Assembly (NCBI GenBank): GCA_902553675.1
Contig: CACDLV010000007.1
Span: 1 to 39,106 of the forward strand
Source of the DNA: an uncultured Pelagibacteraceae bacterium
GTDB taxonomy: Bacteria; Pseudomonadota; Alphaproteobacteria; Pelagibacterales; Pelagibacteraceae
Reading direction: 5' to 3'
DNA length: 39,106 bases
The position numbers and the translations under genes were made by a program. Numbering within the stretch: position 1 is the stretch's first letter; each line of letters opens with the position of its first letter. This document shows, piece by piece, positions 19,250 to 28,667 of this stretch. The notes under the pieces were generated by a model, which saw only the letters and a list, made by a program, of their open reading frames with translations, was not told where the DNA came from and searched no databases.

Positions 19250-20173
19250 ATGACTAAAATTTTAATTACTGAATTCATCAACCAAAATAGTTTAGAAAAT
19301 TTAAATAAAAAATTTGATGTTAACTACGATGAAAAATTATGTGAAGATGAAAAAGAAATAATAAAAATAATTAGAGACTATGATGGTCTAATTGTAAGAA
19401 ATAAAACTCAAGTAAATTCAGATATTTTAAAAAATGCATTTAAATTAAAATTTATTGGAAGGTTGGGTGTTGGTTTGGACAATATTGATACAGAATATTG
19501 CAAAAATAAAAACATTCATGTTCAGCCAGCTACAGGAATGAATGCAGACTCTGTTGCAGAATATGTTGTTTCTTCATCAATGTCTCTTATAAAAAAAATC
19601 CCAATGTTTCATACTGGAACTATCAAGGGTGAATGGCCAAGAACAACAATTAAGTCAACAGAAATAAAACAAAAGAATTTAGGAATAATTGGATTTGGCA
19701 CAATTGGAAAAAAAGTTGCTGAATATTCTTCAAAAAATGGTTTAAAGATTTTAGCCTACGATCCTTATATTAAGGAATTAAATGAGAAAGAAATTGATGC
19801 TAAATTATCAAGTTTAAATGAGATATATGAAAAATCAGATATCATTTCAATACACCTACCTTTAACAGATGAAACCAAAAATATGATAAATAAATTGTCA
19901 TTTTCTCAAATGAAAAATAAACCGATTATAATAAATACTTCTAGAGGAAGCATCATAAATGAAAGTGATTTAATTGAAGCTTACAATAAAAATAATATTT
20001 CTGGCTTTGCTCTAGACGTGTTTGAAAAAGAACCAATAGAGAGTGAATTTTATAACAAAATAAAACCAGGTATGAATTGTATATTAACACCTCATATTTC
20101 TGGTGTAACAACTGAGTCAAACATTAGAGTAAGTGACTTTATAGTTAAAAAAATTACAGATTTTTTTAACTAA
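19250..20173 (+). CDS. D-isomer-specific 2-hydroxyacid dehydrogenase (SerA/phosphoglycerate dehydrogenase-like)
   Basis: RLGVGLDNIDTEYCK, LGIIGFGTIGKKVAEYS, INTSRGSIINESDL, FEKEP, LTPHISG. Confidence 0.92.
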   Translation: MTKILITEFINQNSLENLNKKFDVNYDEKLCEDEKEIIKIIRDYDGLIVRNKTQVNSDILKNAFKLKFIGRLGVGLDNIDTEYCKNKNIHVQPATGMNADSVAEYVVSSSMSLIKKIPMFHTGTIKGEWPRTTIKSTEIKQKNLGIIGFGTIGKKVAEYSSKNGLKILAYDPYIKELNEKEIDAKLSSLNEIYEKSDIISIHLPLTDETKNMINKLSFSQMKNKPIIINTSRGSIINESDLIEAYNKNNISGFALDVFEKEPIESEFYNKIKPGMNCILTPHISGVTTESNIRVSDFIVKKITDFFN

Positions 20174-21248
20174 TTATTTCTTCTAGATTTATTAATCGAC
20201 CTTGTTTTATTGACTGCTCTGCAGCCTCTCCCACAGAAACAGCAATTAAACCATCTTCTAATGAAACCTCTGGATCTGAATTATTTTCAATAGCTTTCAA
20301 AAAAGCTAAGTGTTCGTAGTAAGTAGATCCATGATGGTGGCCGGCCTCAAGAATTTTTTTATCTACTTCAATATTTTCAACATGTGTTTTGCCATCTCTC
20401 ATCCCAATTCTTATATTTGATGAGGTTTTACCTGAGTCATTGGAGGGCACTGAAGTTTCAATTTTTCCTTTATTTCCAGTGGCTACAAGCTCTTCTTGCA
20501 TGTCAGAATTTTCTGCAAACATACAAAGCTCAAGCAAACTTCTTGCTCCATTTTCAAAATTTACAATCACATAGGCATTATCAATGATGTCTGGCTTTTT
20601 TCCATTATACACTTCATCTAAATGGTTAACGTCTTGACCACCACTTGCATAAACACTGAGTGGCTTACTTTGGATAATCAATTTCATTAAATCAAAGAAA
20701 TGGCAGCATTTTTCAACAAGTGTACCGCCAGTATTTTCTTCAAAGCGATTCCAATTATTTACTTTTTTTAAAAAAGGAAATCTATGTTCCCTTATAGTTA
20801 AAGTCTTTAAATCACCAATTTTGTTATTATGAATTTCATTAATAAACTTAGAAACTGGCGGCATATATCTATACTCCATCGCAGTCCAAAATACTGAAGG
20901 ATAATCTTTTGTAAGTTTTTTTATTTCTAAACAATCTTTTGTATTAGTGCATAATGGTTTTTCTACTAATATGTGTTTTTTAGTTTTGATTACATCTTTC
21001 AAGATTTCTATATGAGTAAAGTTGGGAGATGAAATTAAGTATACATCAACAATATTTTTTTCAATCATTTCTAAATGATTTTTAAAACAAAAAACTTTAG
21101 TTTTTAGAATTTCTTTACACTGATTTAATGAATCTTCATGAGGATCAGCAAGTGCAACTACTTCAGCATTATCAATTAATGATATATTTAAAATATGTTC
21201 TTGAGCCATTGTCCCTGCTCCAATAATTCCATATTTTATTTTTTTCAT
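20166..21248 (-). CDS. Gfo/Idh/MocA-family oxidoreductase
   Basis: IKYGIIGAGTMAQEHI; HILVEKPLCTNTKDCLEI; convergent 8-bp overlap with preceding gene. Confidence 0.93.
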   Translation of the reverse strand: MKKIKYGIIGAGTMAQEHILNISLIDNAEVVALADPHEDSLNQCKEILKTKVFCFKNHLEMIEKNIVDVYLISSPNFTHIEILKDVIKTKKHILVEKPLCTNTKDCLEIKKLTKDYPSVFWTAMEYRYMPPVSKFINEIHNNKIGDLKTLTIREHRFPFLKKVNNWNRFEENTGGTLVEKCCHFFDLMKLIIQSKPLSVYASGGQDVNHLDEVYNGKKPDIIDNAYVIVNFENGARSLLELCMFAENSDMQEELVATGNKGKIETSVPSNDSGKTSSNIRIGMRDGKTHVENIEVDKKILEAGHHHGSTYYEHLAFLKAIENNSDPEVSLEDGLIAVSVGEAAEQSIKQGRLINLEEIIS

Positions 21249-21278
21249 ATTCTGTTTGTATCAGTTTAATTTAAAAAC

Positions 21279-22616
21279 TTAATCAATACTTAGCCCACTT
21301 GGCACTTTATCTGGTTTACCTAGTGGTCTCTGATTTCCACTTCTGCCAGTTAAAGATTCGAGGAAAGAAACAAGTTGATCAATTTCTTTATCATTCAATT
21401 CTATAGGCTGTATGTCAATGCTTGATAGAATTCTGTCCTGTTCTCTTTTGTCTGAAAAAGTTACAAAATCAATTTCTTCTAACCAAGGTGCTTTAGGTAA
21501 ATTTGCATATTCGGGTTTCCAATTTTTATTCATTTTTATTGGATTTAAATGATGTTTAATTATTGATTTTAAAGTTGGATACGCACCGTTATGTCCATAG
21601 GGAGCTGTTAAAGAAACGTTTCTTAATGCTGGGGTTTTGAATTTATACATATCGTTTATATTGTCTGTTTCAACCATTCGTCCAACGTCACGTGCATAAG
21701 GGTCAAAAGGTCTTGTCCTTCCAGGCCCAAATTGTGGAATTCCTATTGAATGAAATTTTTGATCTGACAACAAAGATCCTGAATGACAAGAACTACAGTT
21801 TGCTTTTCCATAAAATAAGTTCATCCCATTTATTTGCTTTAAAGTTAAAGCTTGTTTATCTCCATTTAAATATTCATCAAAGGGAGAGTCGAAGGATGTC
21901 CATTCATGAATTTCAAATGCAGCAATTGAATTAACAATATGTGTAATGTTAATATCTAAAGGACTGTTAACATCATCAAAAGCATTTTTAAATAACCCAA
22001 CATACTCTGGAATTCCTCTAATCCTGTGAGTAATTACAGGCCATACTCTATCAATTCTCATACTATCTTTTCCAACTTTTGAGACTAAGCCTATAATTTC
22101 ATTTTCACCTGGATTTCCTGCCATCTCAAACTGTCTAGTCATCGGAAATAAAGCTTGAACTGCAACTATATTATCAAGTCCTTTAGGAAGAGCTTCTTGA
22201 GCAGGTGTATTAAAACCGTTACCAAATATATTTGATTTGGTTACTCTTCCGTCATGCAACAAGGTAGTTATGTCTTTAAATCCTAAATTCCATAAAGCTA
22301 AAGCATTTCTTGGAATTCGTTTTTTTATTTTATCATATCCTTCACCTGCATTTCTCTTTAGTCCTATACCTTGACCTCCTTCACCAATGCCTAACGAAAG
22401 TCCATCTGAACCTCCTAGATCATGACTATGGCAGGTTGCGCAAGCAATGTTTCGATTTGCAGATAAAATTTTATCATGAAATAAAAGTCTTCCAATTTTA
22501 ACTTTTTCTATATCAACTTGATGGAAATCTTCGCTCTTTAATGGTTTTGGTAAATCAGTTGCATAAGTTTTATTTACTGAAATTAAAAATGGAATTATAA
22601 ATATTATTATTTTTAA
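21279..22616 (-). CDS. Di-haem cytochrome c peroxidase / MauG-family protein (5' end uncertain)
   Basis: Two CXXCH haem sites (CATCHSH, CSSCHSG), signal-peptide-like KIIIFIIPFLISVNKTYA. The ORF-track extension to 23042 is antisense to a real gene. Confidence 0.85.
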   Translation of the reverse strand, partial: LKIIIFIIPFLISVNKTYATDLPKPLKSEDFHQVDIEKVKIGRLLFHDKILSANRNIACATCHSHDLGGSDGLSLGIGEGGQGIGLKRNAGEGYDKIKKRIPRNALALWNLGFKDITTLLHDGRVTKSNIFGNGFNTPAQEALPKGLDNIVAVQALFPMTRQFEMAGNPGENEIIGLVSKVGKDSMRIDRVWPVITHRIRGIPEYVGLFKNAFDDVNSPLDINITHIVNSIAAFEIHEWTSFDSPFDEYLNGDKQALTLKQINGMNLFYGKANCSSCHSGSLLSDQKFHSIGIPQFGPGRTRPFDPYARDVGRMVETDNINDMYKFKTPALRNVSLTAPYGHNGAYPTLKSIIKHHLNPIKMNKNWKPEYANLPKAPWLEEIDFVTFSDKREQDRILSSIDIQPIELNDKEIDQLVSFLESLTGRSGNQRPLGKPDKVPSGLSID

Positions 22617-23087
22617 ATGATTAAATATCTTTTTATACTTTTGTTTCTTCCATCCATAGTTTTTGCAGAAATAGAAAATGCTCGAGATTTGATGGAACAA
22701 GGAAAATTTAAAGAAGCTATGGAAGAACTTATGCCAGCAGCTAGATCTGGTAATGCTGATGCTGAAGAGCTTATTGGAATTATGTATGCTATGGGTCTTG
22801 GTGTTGAAAGAGATGATGTTAGAGCTTTTGAATGGTATCTCAGATCTTCTATGAAAGGTCATCCTGGCGCTCAATCTGGTGTTGGGTGGTATTACGAAAT
22901 TGGTAGAGGACTTCCTGCCCCCGATCTTGTTAGAGCTTATATGTGGTACGGTTTGTCTGCTATTGGTGGAGATCCTGATGCTGCAATTTCTCAGGAAGAA
23001 GTAATTAAAAAAATGACTCCTGAACAAATTGAAAAAGCTCATATTCTCATAAAAGATTATAAATCTTGGATATATCCTTTTAGATAA
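22617..23087 (+). CDS. Secreted Sel1-repeat (TPR-like) protein
   Basis: Signal peptide MIKYLFILLFLPSIVFA; Sel1-type repeats AEELIGIMYAMGLGVERDDVRAFEWYLRSSMKGHPGAQSGVGWYYEIGRGLPAPDLVRAYMWYGLSA. Confidence 0.88.
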   Translation: MIKYLFILLFLPSIVFAEIENARDLMEQGKFKEAMEELMPAARSGNADAEELIGIMYAMGLGVERDDVRAFEWYLRSSMKGHPGAQSGVGWYYEIGRGLPAPDLVRAYMWYGLSAIGGDPDAAISQEEVIKKMTPEQIEKAHILIKDYKSWIYPFR

Positions 23088-23114
23088 TGAGGCGAACTTA
23101 AATCCGCCCCATTA
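23085..23114. terminator. Hairpin between convergent Sel1 and dctP genes
   Basis: TAATGAGGCG-aacttaaatc-CGCCCCATTA inverted repeat with one mismatch; no strong T tract on either side. Confidence 0.6.
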
Positions 23115-23127
23115 TATTAATTTGAAA

Positions 23128-24180
23128 TTACAAATCTTTTTTGTATGCGCTCGATGCTTTTTTCTCTGCTTTAGCTACTGCTTTAGTTAAAGCGTTGAAA
23201 ATTTCTTTTCCGCCTTTAACATTAGCTTTAAACCAATCATACACTGGGCTAGCTTCTTTTTTAAAACTAGCTTTTTGATCAGGCGTAGGAACATATAAAT
23301 CTCCACCACCTGCTACAAAGTCTTCGTAAGCTTTGATTGATTTTCTCTTAGGAGAAGCAAAAGTTGCTTGTTGCAAAGCATAGAAACCATCAGTCACAAC
23401 TTTTTTAAGATCTGTTGACATCGATTGATATTTTGCATTATTCATCCACCACAATGCGCCCATGTATGCATGACCATCTAAAGTAACGTATTTTAGACCT
23501 GCATCAGGAAACTTCATGTTCATAATGTCAGTTATTCCATTTTTAGATCCTTCAACTACACCAGTTTGAAATGATGTAAACAATTCCGGCCATGGAATAG
23601 GAGTTGGAGATGCACCTAATGCTCTTACAAGTTCCTGAGGTAAATCAGCTACAACTGTTCTGATTTTTAAACCTTTCATGTCAGATGGATTTGCAACTCT
23701 TCTTTTTGTATTAGCAAAATTTCTCCATCCTCCAGTATTTCCAATTGTCATCAATCTAATTGAGTCATTAGAATCTTTTAGAGCCATTTTTCTCATTGTT
23801 CTTACAAAATCACCTTGCATTACATCTTCAGCAATTCTGTCATCAGCCATTAGATAAGGTAAATCTAAAACCTGAACATATGGGAATACGCCTGCAGCAC
23901 CTCCAGAAGTAGAAATATAAATATCTATACTTCCATCAGATACACCTTGTAAACACTCAGCACCTTTTGAACAAAGCTGCGTACCTACAAATAATTCTAC
24001 AGCTATTTTTCCATTTGAAGCTGCTTCTACATAATTTTTAAATACTACAGCACCATCATAATCTTCATCTTGATCATTAGAGTTCATTGTCATTCTTAAG
24101 TTATAATCTGCAGCCGAAACAGATGCAGTAAAACTAATTAAGAATAATAATGAAAAAAATGATTTAATTAATTTACTCAT
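23128..24180 (-). CDS. dctP: TRAP transporter solute-binding protein DctP
   Basis: FVGTQLCSKGAECLQGVSDGSIDI, GLKIRTVVADLPQELVRALGASPTPIPWPELFTSFQTGVVEGSKNGI. Confidence 0.95.
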   Translation of the reverse strand: MSKLIKSFFSLLFLISFTASVSAADYNLRMTMNSNDQDEDYDGAVVFKNYVEAASNGKIAVELFVGTQLCSKGAECLQGVSDGSIDIYISTSGGAAGVFPYVQVLDLPYLMADDRIAEDVMQGDFVRTMRKMALKDSNDSIRLMTIGNTGGWRNFANTKRRVANPSDMKGLKIRTVVADLPQELVRALGASPTPIPWPELFTSFQTGVVEGSKNGITDIMNMKFPDAGLKYVTLDGHAYMGALWWMNNAKYQSMSTDLKKVVTDGFYALQQATFASPKRKSIKAYEDFVAGGGDLYVPTPDQKASFKKEASPVYDWFKANVKGGKEIFNALTKAVAKAEKKASSAYKKDL

Positions 24181-24194
24181 AATTATTTCCCTCT
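24181..24194 (-). promoter_or_regulatory. Shine-Dalgarno-like leader of dctP
   Basis: Minus strand GAGAGGGAAATAATT-ATG; near-identical to the leader at 30932-30944. Confidence 0.6.
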
Positions 24195-24204
24195 CATTAA
24201 ATAT

Positions 24205-24227
24205 TTATGTATGAAAACTATACTTAA
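24205..24227. promoter_or_regulatory. Candidate operator, copy D (weakest) of the recurrent 23-bp palindrome
   Basis: TTATGTATG-AAAAC-TATACTTAA in the dctM-dctP spacer; 15/23 identical to copy at 30835, mostly in the core arms. Confidence 0.35.
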
Positions 24228-24271
24228 ATTGAATTAGAGAGTCTATCGACTAGTAAAAAAAATAATTAAAT

Positions 24272-25561
24272 TTATTTAGCGAATCCAGTAAGCAAAGGAA
24301 TCGTCATCGAAAGTGACGGAAAATATGTTATTAAAAATATAACTATAGCTTCTACTGCTAAAAATGGCAATATAGCTTTTGCTATTGTTTCTACTCTTTC
24401 CCCAGACACAGAAGATGCAACAAATAAGACAAGACCCATTGGTGGAGTTGCTAAACCAACTGTTAAATTAACCGACATTATAATTGCAAAGTGCACAGGA
24501 TGAACTCCAAGTTCAACAAAAACTGGGCCGAGAATTGGTCCTAAAATAATTATAGCTGGACCTGCATCTAAAAACATTCCAACAATAAATAATAAAATAT
24601 TTATAAGAAATAATAAAACATATGGATTATCAGTTAATCCTAAAACGAACGCAGCAAGATGCTCAGGAGCATGAGATAAACTTACAACTGTTTTAAAAGC
24701 CATTGCGGCACCAACTAAAAGAAGAACTACTGAAGATACCATCGCTGCTTTTGTCATGACTTTAGGAACATCTTTCCATTTTAATGATTTCAAAACAAAT
24801 AAACCGATAAACATTGCGTAAGCAGCTGCAACAGCTGATGCTTCTGTTGGGGTGAAAATTCCACCAAGAATACCTCCTAAAATTATCACTGGTGTCATTA
24901 AAGGAAAAAAAGCTTTAAGAGATGCCTTGCCTCTTTGGCTCCAAGTTGTTTTTTCGGTTACTGCTGGAAAATTATATCTCTTGGCCATAAATTTTATTGT
25001 GACCATCAAACTAACTCCTACTAAAATACCAGGTACAATTCCTGCTAAAAATAATGCTGCAACACTCTCACCCATTACATACGCATAAATAATCATTATC
25101 CCTGAGGGTGGAATTATGGGTCCAATTACAGAACTAGCCGCAGTAATAGCTGCTGCAAATTTTTTTGTATATCCTTGTTTTTCCATTGCAGGAATAAGCA
25201 TTGATCCAATTGCCGATGTGTCAGCTACAGCTGAACCTGATAAACCAGCAAACAACATTGAGGTCAGGACATTGACATGAGCTAATCCCCCTTTTAAGTG
25301 ACCCATCATCGCTTGACTAAATTCAACAAGTCGATGGGTTATTCCTCCTCTGTTCATTAACTCCCCTGCTAACATAAAAAATGGAATTGCCATCAAAGGG
25401 AAGCTATCTATTCCATTATAAATATTTCTATAAAGCATAGCTCCATCTCTAGCTTGATCGTTTAACCAAAGCAAAATTCCTGGTGCTGCTAACAATCCAA
25501 AAAATACAGGTAAACCAATTAACAAAAATAATAAAAATAAAGGAAGAAACCAAACCAACAT
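24272..25561 (-). CDS. dctM: TRAP transporter large permease DctM
   Basis: GIDSFPLMAIPFFMLAGELMNRGGIT, AITAASSVIGPIIPPSGIMIIYA, GLATPPMGLVLFV. Confidence 0.96.
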   Translation of the reverse strand: MLVWFLPLFLLFLLIGLPVFFGLLAAPGILLWLNDQARDGAMLYRNIYNGIDSFPLMAIPFFMLAGELMNRGGITHRLVEFSQAMMGHLKGGLAHVNVLTSMLFAGLSGSAVADTSAIGSMLIPAMEKQGYTKKFAAAITAASSVIGPIIPPSGIMIIYAYVMGESVAALFLAGIVPGILVGVSLMVTIKFMAKRYNFPAVTEKTTWSQRGKASLKAFFPLMTPVIILGGILGGIFTPTEASAVAAAYAMFIGLFVLKSLKWKDVPKVMTKAAMVSSVVLLLVGAAMAFKTVVSLSHAPEHLAAFVLGLTDNPYVLLFLINILLFIVGMFLDAGPAIIILGPILGPVFVELGVHPVHFAIIMSVNLTVGLATPPMGLVLFVASSVSGERVETIAKAILPFLAVEAIVIFLITYFPSLSMTIPLLTGFAK

Positions 25562-26157
25562 TATTGTGTCTCCAACTTTTGTTTATCGTAATCTTCAGGC
25601 AAGTCTAACTTTGTAAAATTAGTAAGAATATTTCTTAAAATTAATTCTATATTCACAGAAATTAAAAAAATAATTCCCACAGGTAATGACATATACATCC
25701 AAGCTAATTTTATTGGTTCTGCTTTCCCACCAATTAAATGAAAAGGAATCTTTATCGATGAAGAATTAAATATCCATCCAGCATTAATATGTTTAAATCC
25801 TAATTCTAAACCTATTACTAAGACAAAAAGAGATATTATTAATAAAAATAAAGTTAATAATGTAGATATAAGTTTTGGTAAAAATCTCTCTAATAAATCA
25901 ATAGAAACAAATCCACCCCATCTATACGCAGATGGTGCAATCAATCCTGTCATCCATAACATCAAAAATCTAGCAACCTCATCGGGCCATGGCAGTGCAT
26001 TATTTAATACATATCTAAAAAATACTTGTACCAAGATGACAATCACCATCAAAAGTATTGCTATCCATGCAAACTGTCTTCCAATTCTTAAAAAAAAAGT
26101 ATTTATTTTCTCAAGGGTCTTAAAAAAAGATAGTAGAATATTAATTGTCAAATTCAC
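25561..26157 (-). CDS. dctQ: TRAP transporter small permease DctQ
   Basis: Four-TM protein with NNALPWPDEVARFLMLWMTGLIAPSAYR; 1-nt overlap with dctM. Confidence 0.93.
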   Translation of the reverse strand: MNLTINILLSFFKTLEKINTFFLRIGRQFAWIAILLMVIVILVQVFFRYVLNNALPWPDEVARFLMLWMTGLIAPSAYRWGGFVSIDLLERFLPKLISTLLTLFLLIISLFVLVIGLELGFKHINAGWIFNSSSIKIPFHLIGGKAEPIKLAWMYMSLPVGIIFLISVNIELILRNILTNFTKLDLPEDYDKQKLETQ

Positions 26158-26268
26158 AACTAAATTTATTTTAAATATTTAATAAATACAACTTTAATCA
26201 AAAAACTAATTTACTTTATAGAATAATTCTCGTATTAAAAATGCTCTCTAAAAAATTGATATATAATT

Positions 26269-27234
26269 ATGAGCAATAAAAAAAAGATATTAATTATTCA
26301 AAAAGTCCATGAAAAAGGTATGGAATTAATAAATAACCATCCTAATTTTGATGTTGAAGTAACTGATGACACTTCAATAGAAAATTTAAAATCAAAATTA
26401 AAAGATTGCGATGGTGCATCAATAAGAATTGCAAAGCTTCCTGGTGAAACCTTTGAAGAAGCAAAAAATTTAAAAATTATTTCAAGACATGGTGTTGGTT
26501 ACGACAATATCGATTTAAAAAAAGCTAAAGAAAAAGATATAAAAATAGCAATAACAGCTAATGCTAATGCTGTTACAGTTGCAGAACATGTAATGTTCGT
26601 TTTGTTGAATATTGCAAAAAGAAAAGACTTATTTGACAAAACAGTAAGGCATGGAAATTTTAAAGACAGAAATAAATTGCCAAAAACAATAGAAGTTTGG
26701 AAAAAAAATTTTTTGATAATGGGTTTTGGAAGAATAGGAAAAGCTTTAATTAAAAGATGTCTGGGTTTTGAAATGAATGTATTCGTTTATGATCCATTTG
26801 TAGACAAAGATAAAATTGAAGAATTAGGAGGAAAAAAAGTAGAAGATCTATCCGAAGCAGTAAAAACTATGGATGTTATTTCACTCCATATGCCTTTGAC
26901 AGATAAAACCGAAAATTTAATTAATTATGATTTATTAAAAACTATGAAAAAAACTTGCATTATTATTAATGCAGCAAGAGGTGGAATTATTCATGAAGAA
27001 GATCTTGATAAAGCACTCAATGAAAATTTAATTTTTGGAGCTGGGATTGATGTTTTTAAAAAAGAACCACCCGATGACAATAATCCACTCCTAAAAAATG
27101 AAAAAGTTTATTTAAGCCCACATACTGCAGCATTTACCGATGAATGTATGACAAGGATGGGTAAAGAAACAATTCAAAATATTATTGATTTTTTTGAAGA
27201 AAAGTTAGAAAAATCTAAAATTGTCAAACTTTAA
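26269..27234 (+). CDS. D-isomer-specific 2-hydroxyacid dehydrogenase (phosphoglycerate dehydrogenase-like)
   Basis: SRHGVGYDNIDLKKAKEK, LIMGFGRIGKALIKR, INAARGGIIHEEDL, FKKEPP, LSPHTAAFT. Confidence 0.93.
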   Translation: MSNKKKILIIQKVHEKGMELINNHPNFDVEVTDDTSIENLKSKLKDCDGASIRIAKLPGETFEEAKNLKIISRHGVGYDNIDLKKAKEKDIKIAITANANAVTVAEHVMFVLLNIAKRKDLFDKTVRHGNFKDRNKLPKTIEVWKKNFLIMGFGRIGKALIKRCLGFEMNVFVYDPFVDKDKIEELGGKKVEDLSEAVKTMDVISLHMPLTDKTENLINYDLLKTMKKTCIIINAARGGIIHEEDLDKALNENLIFGAGIDVFKKEPPDDNNPLLKNEKVYLSPHTAAFTDECMTRMGKETIQNIIDFFEEKLEKSKIVKL

Positions 27235-27235
27235 T

Positions 27236-27736
27236 ATGAAAATTAATTTCAAAAATTTTGGATTTTTAGAATTTTTAGTATCAGCATCTGCAATCTTTGT
27301 AGTTGGTATGTTAATTTGGACAGCAAGTACAAGACCAGCTGTTGAAGCTAAAGCTAATTTAGTAAAAGAAAATCACAACAAAGTCGTCGATCTAATTAAT
27401 GATGAAATTAACAAATGTGGTAATAACGACGAAGGTAAATTCACTGTTTGGGGTGATCCATGTAACGGTGAATGGATAGCTGATAAAGTTGTTAATTATA
27501 TCAATGAAAATTTAAAAATAGAAAATCCATTTTCTGATGACTCAAAAGTAAAAACTGATCCTGATCCAAGAATAAAAGCTGAAGGTAAAGCTGGTCAAGC
27601 GGTTGAAATGGGAGTGATATTTGTTATGTCCTCAAATTTTTTACCTGATCCAGGTTCTGAATGGATTGTTGGTACTTGTTTCAAATCTCCTTGTGTTGCA
27701 GCAGGAAACAACGAACTTACTTCTATTTATAGATAA
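27236..27736 (+). CDS. Hypothetical protein with one N-terminal TM helix and a soluble exported domain
   Basis: MKINFKNFGFLEFLVSASAIFVVGMLIW then polar domain with four Cys; ATG at 27236 preferred over the TTG at 27221 that overlaps the upstream gene. Confidence 0.7.
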   Translation: MKINFKNFGFLEFLVSASAIFVVGMLIWTASTRPAVEAKANLVKENHNKVVDLINDEINKCGNNDEGKFTVWGDPCNGEWIADKVVNYINENLKIENPFSDDSKVKTDPDPRIKAEGKAGQAVEMGVIFVMSSNFLPDPGSEWIVGTCFKSPCVAAGNNELTSIYR

Positions 27737-28639
27737 TCAATTTTTAAATATTTCTATATTACTGCTATTTAAGGTTTCGGTTAAATATTTATAACCAATC
27801 TTTGCATATTCAAAAGGATTTGCTTTTTCTGGATCTTGCTCAGCTTCAACTACCAGCCAACCTGAATAATTTTTCTCTTTTAATACATCAAATAGTGGTT
27901 TGTAATCAATACAGCCATCTCCAGGTACCGTAAAAGCACCTTCTAAAAATGCACCCCTAAAACTTAAATCTTCTTTTAATGATTTGTCTAAAACATTTTT
28001 TCTAATATCCTTACAATGAATATGAATAACTCTATCACTATAATTTTTTAATATTTTAAGTGAGTTGCCTTGAGCAAAAAGCATATGACCAGTGTCTAAA
28101 GTAAGTTTTACGCTATCATCAGTGTTTTCTAGCAATCTTATAGTATCTTCCTCGGTTTCTACAACTGTCCCCATGTGATGATGGTAAGCAAGAGGCATTC
28201 CTTGGCCCTCTAAATATTTTCCCATCTCCGAAATTTTTGCGTAGTATTCTTTAGCTTCATCAAGGCTCATTTTTGGCCTTGTAGAAAGTTTTCTATTTGG
28301 GTCTCCTTGAATTGAACCTGAAACTTCTGCAAAAACCATGCAGGGAGAGTTACAATCTTTGAATAATTTTAGCTGAGCTTGTATTAAATTTTTTTCCTCA
28401 TTAACGGTATTTTTTCTTAAATTTGCTCCATACCAACCTGAACAAAGATTTAAGTTAAACTCTTTTAATTTAGGAATTAATTCTTCAGAGTTTTTAGGAA
28501 ATTTACCTCCAGACTCAATTCCAATAAAACCTGCTTGACTAGCTTCTGATAAGCATTGTTCCAAAGAAGTATCGCCCCCAAGTTCTGGCATGTCATCATT
28601 GCTCCATGCTATTGGTGCTATTCCTAATTTTACTGACAT
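27737..28639 (-). CDS. iolE: IolE-like 2-keto-myo-inositol dehydratase / sugar-phosphate-isomerase-type TIM barrel
   Basis: KLGIAPIAWSNDDMPELGGDTSLEQCLSEASQAGFIGIE is typical IolE; AYHHHMGTVVET, LTLDTGHMLFA, IHIHCKD, PGDGCIDYKPLF. Confidence 0.88.
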   Translation of the reverse strand: MSVKLGIAPIAWSNDDMPELGGDTSLEQCLSEASQAGFIGIESGGKFPKNSEELIPKLKEFNLNLCSGWYGANLRKNTVNEEKNLIQAQLKLFKDCNSPCMVFAEVSGSIQGDPNRKLSTRPKMSLDEAKEYYAKISEMGKYLEGQGMPLAYHHHMGTVVETEEDTIRLLENTDDSVKLTLDTGHMLFAQGNSLKILKNYSDRVIHIHCKDIRKNVLDKSLKEDLSFRGAFLEGAFTVPGDGCIDYKPLFDVLKEKNYSGWLVVEAEQDPEKANPFEYAKIGYKYLTETLNSSNIEIFKN

Positions 28640-28667
28640 AAATATTTTTTTTGCTAAGATATATTCA

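Noticed and set aside
20384-20587. Overlapping plus-strand ORFs of 61-67 aa
   Set aside because: Antisense to a Gfo/Idh/MocA gene; no start context or domain.
22617-23042. N-terminal ~140 aa of the ORF-track protein 21279..23042 (MSFFNLFRSHFF...)
   Set aside because: Antisense to the Sel1-repeat gene, low-complexity Ser/Phe/His composition, and precedes a clear signal peptide; not real coding sequence.
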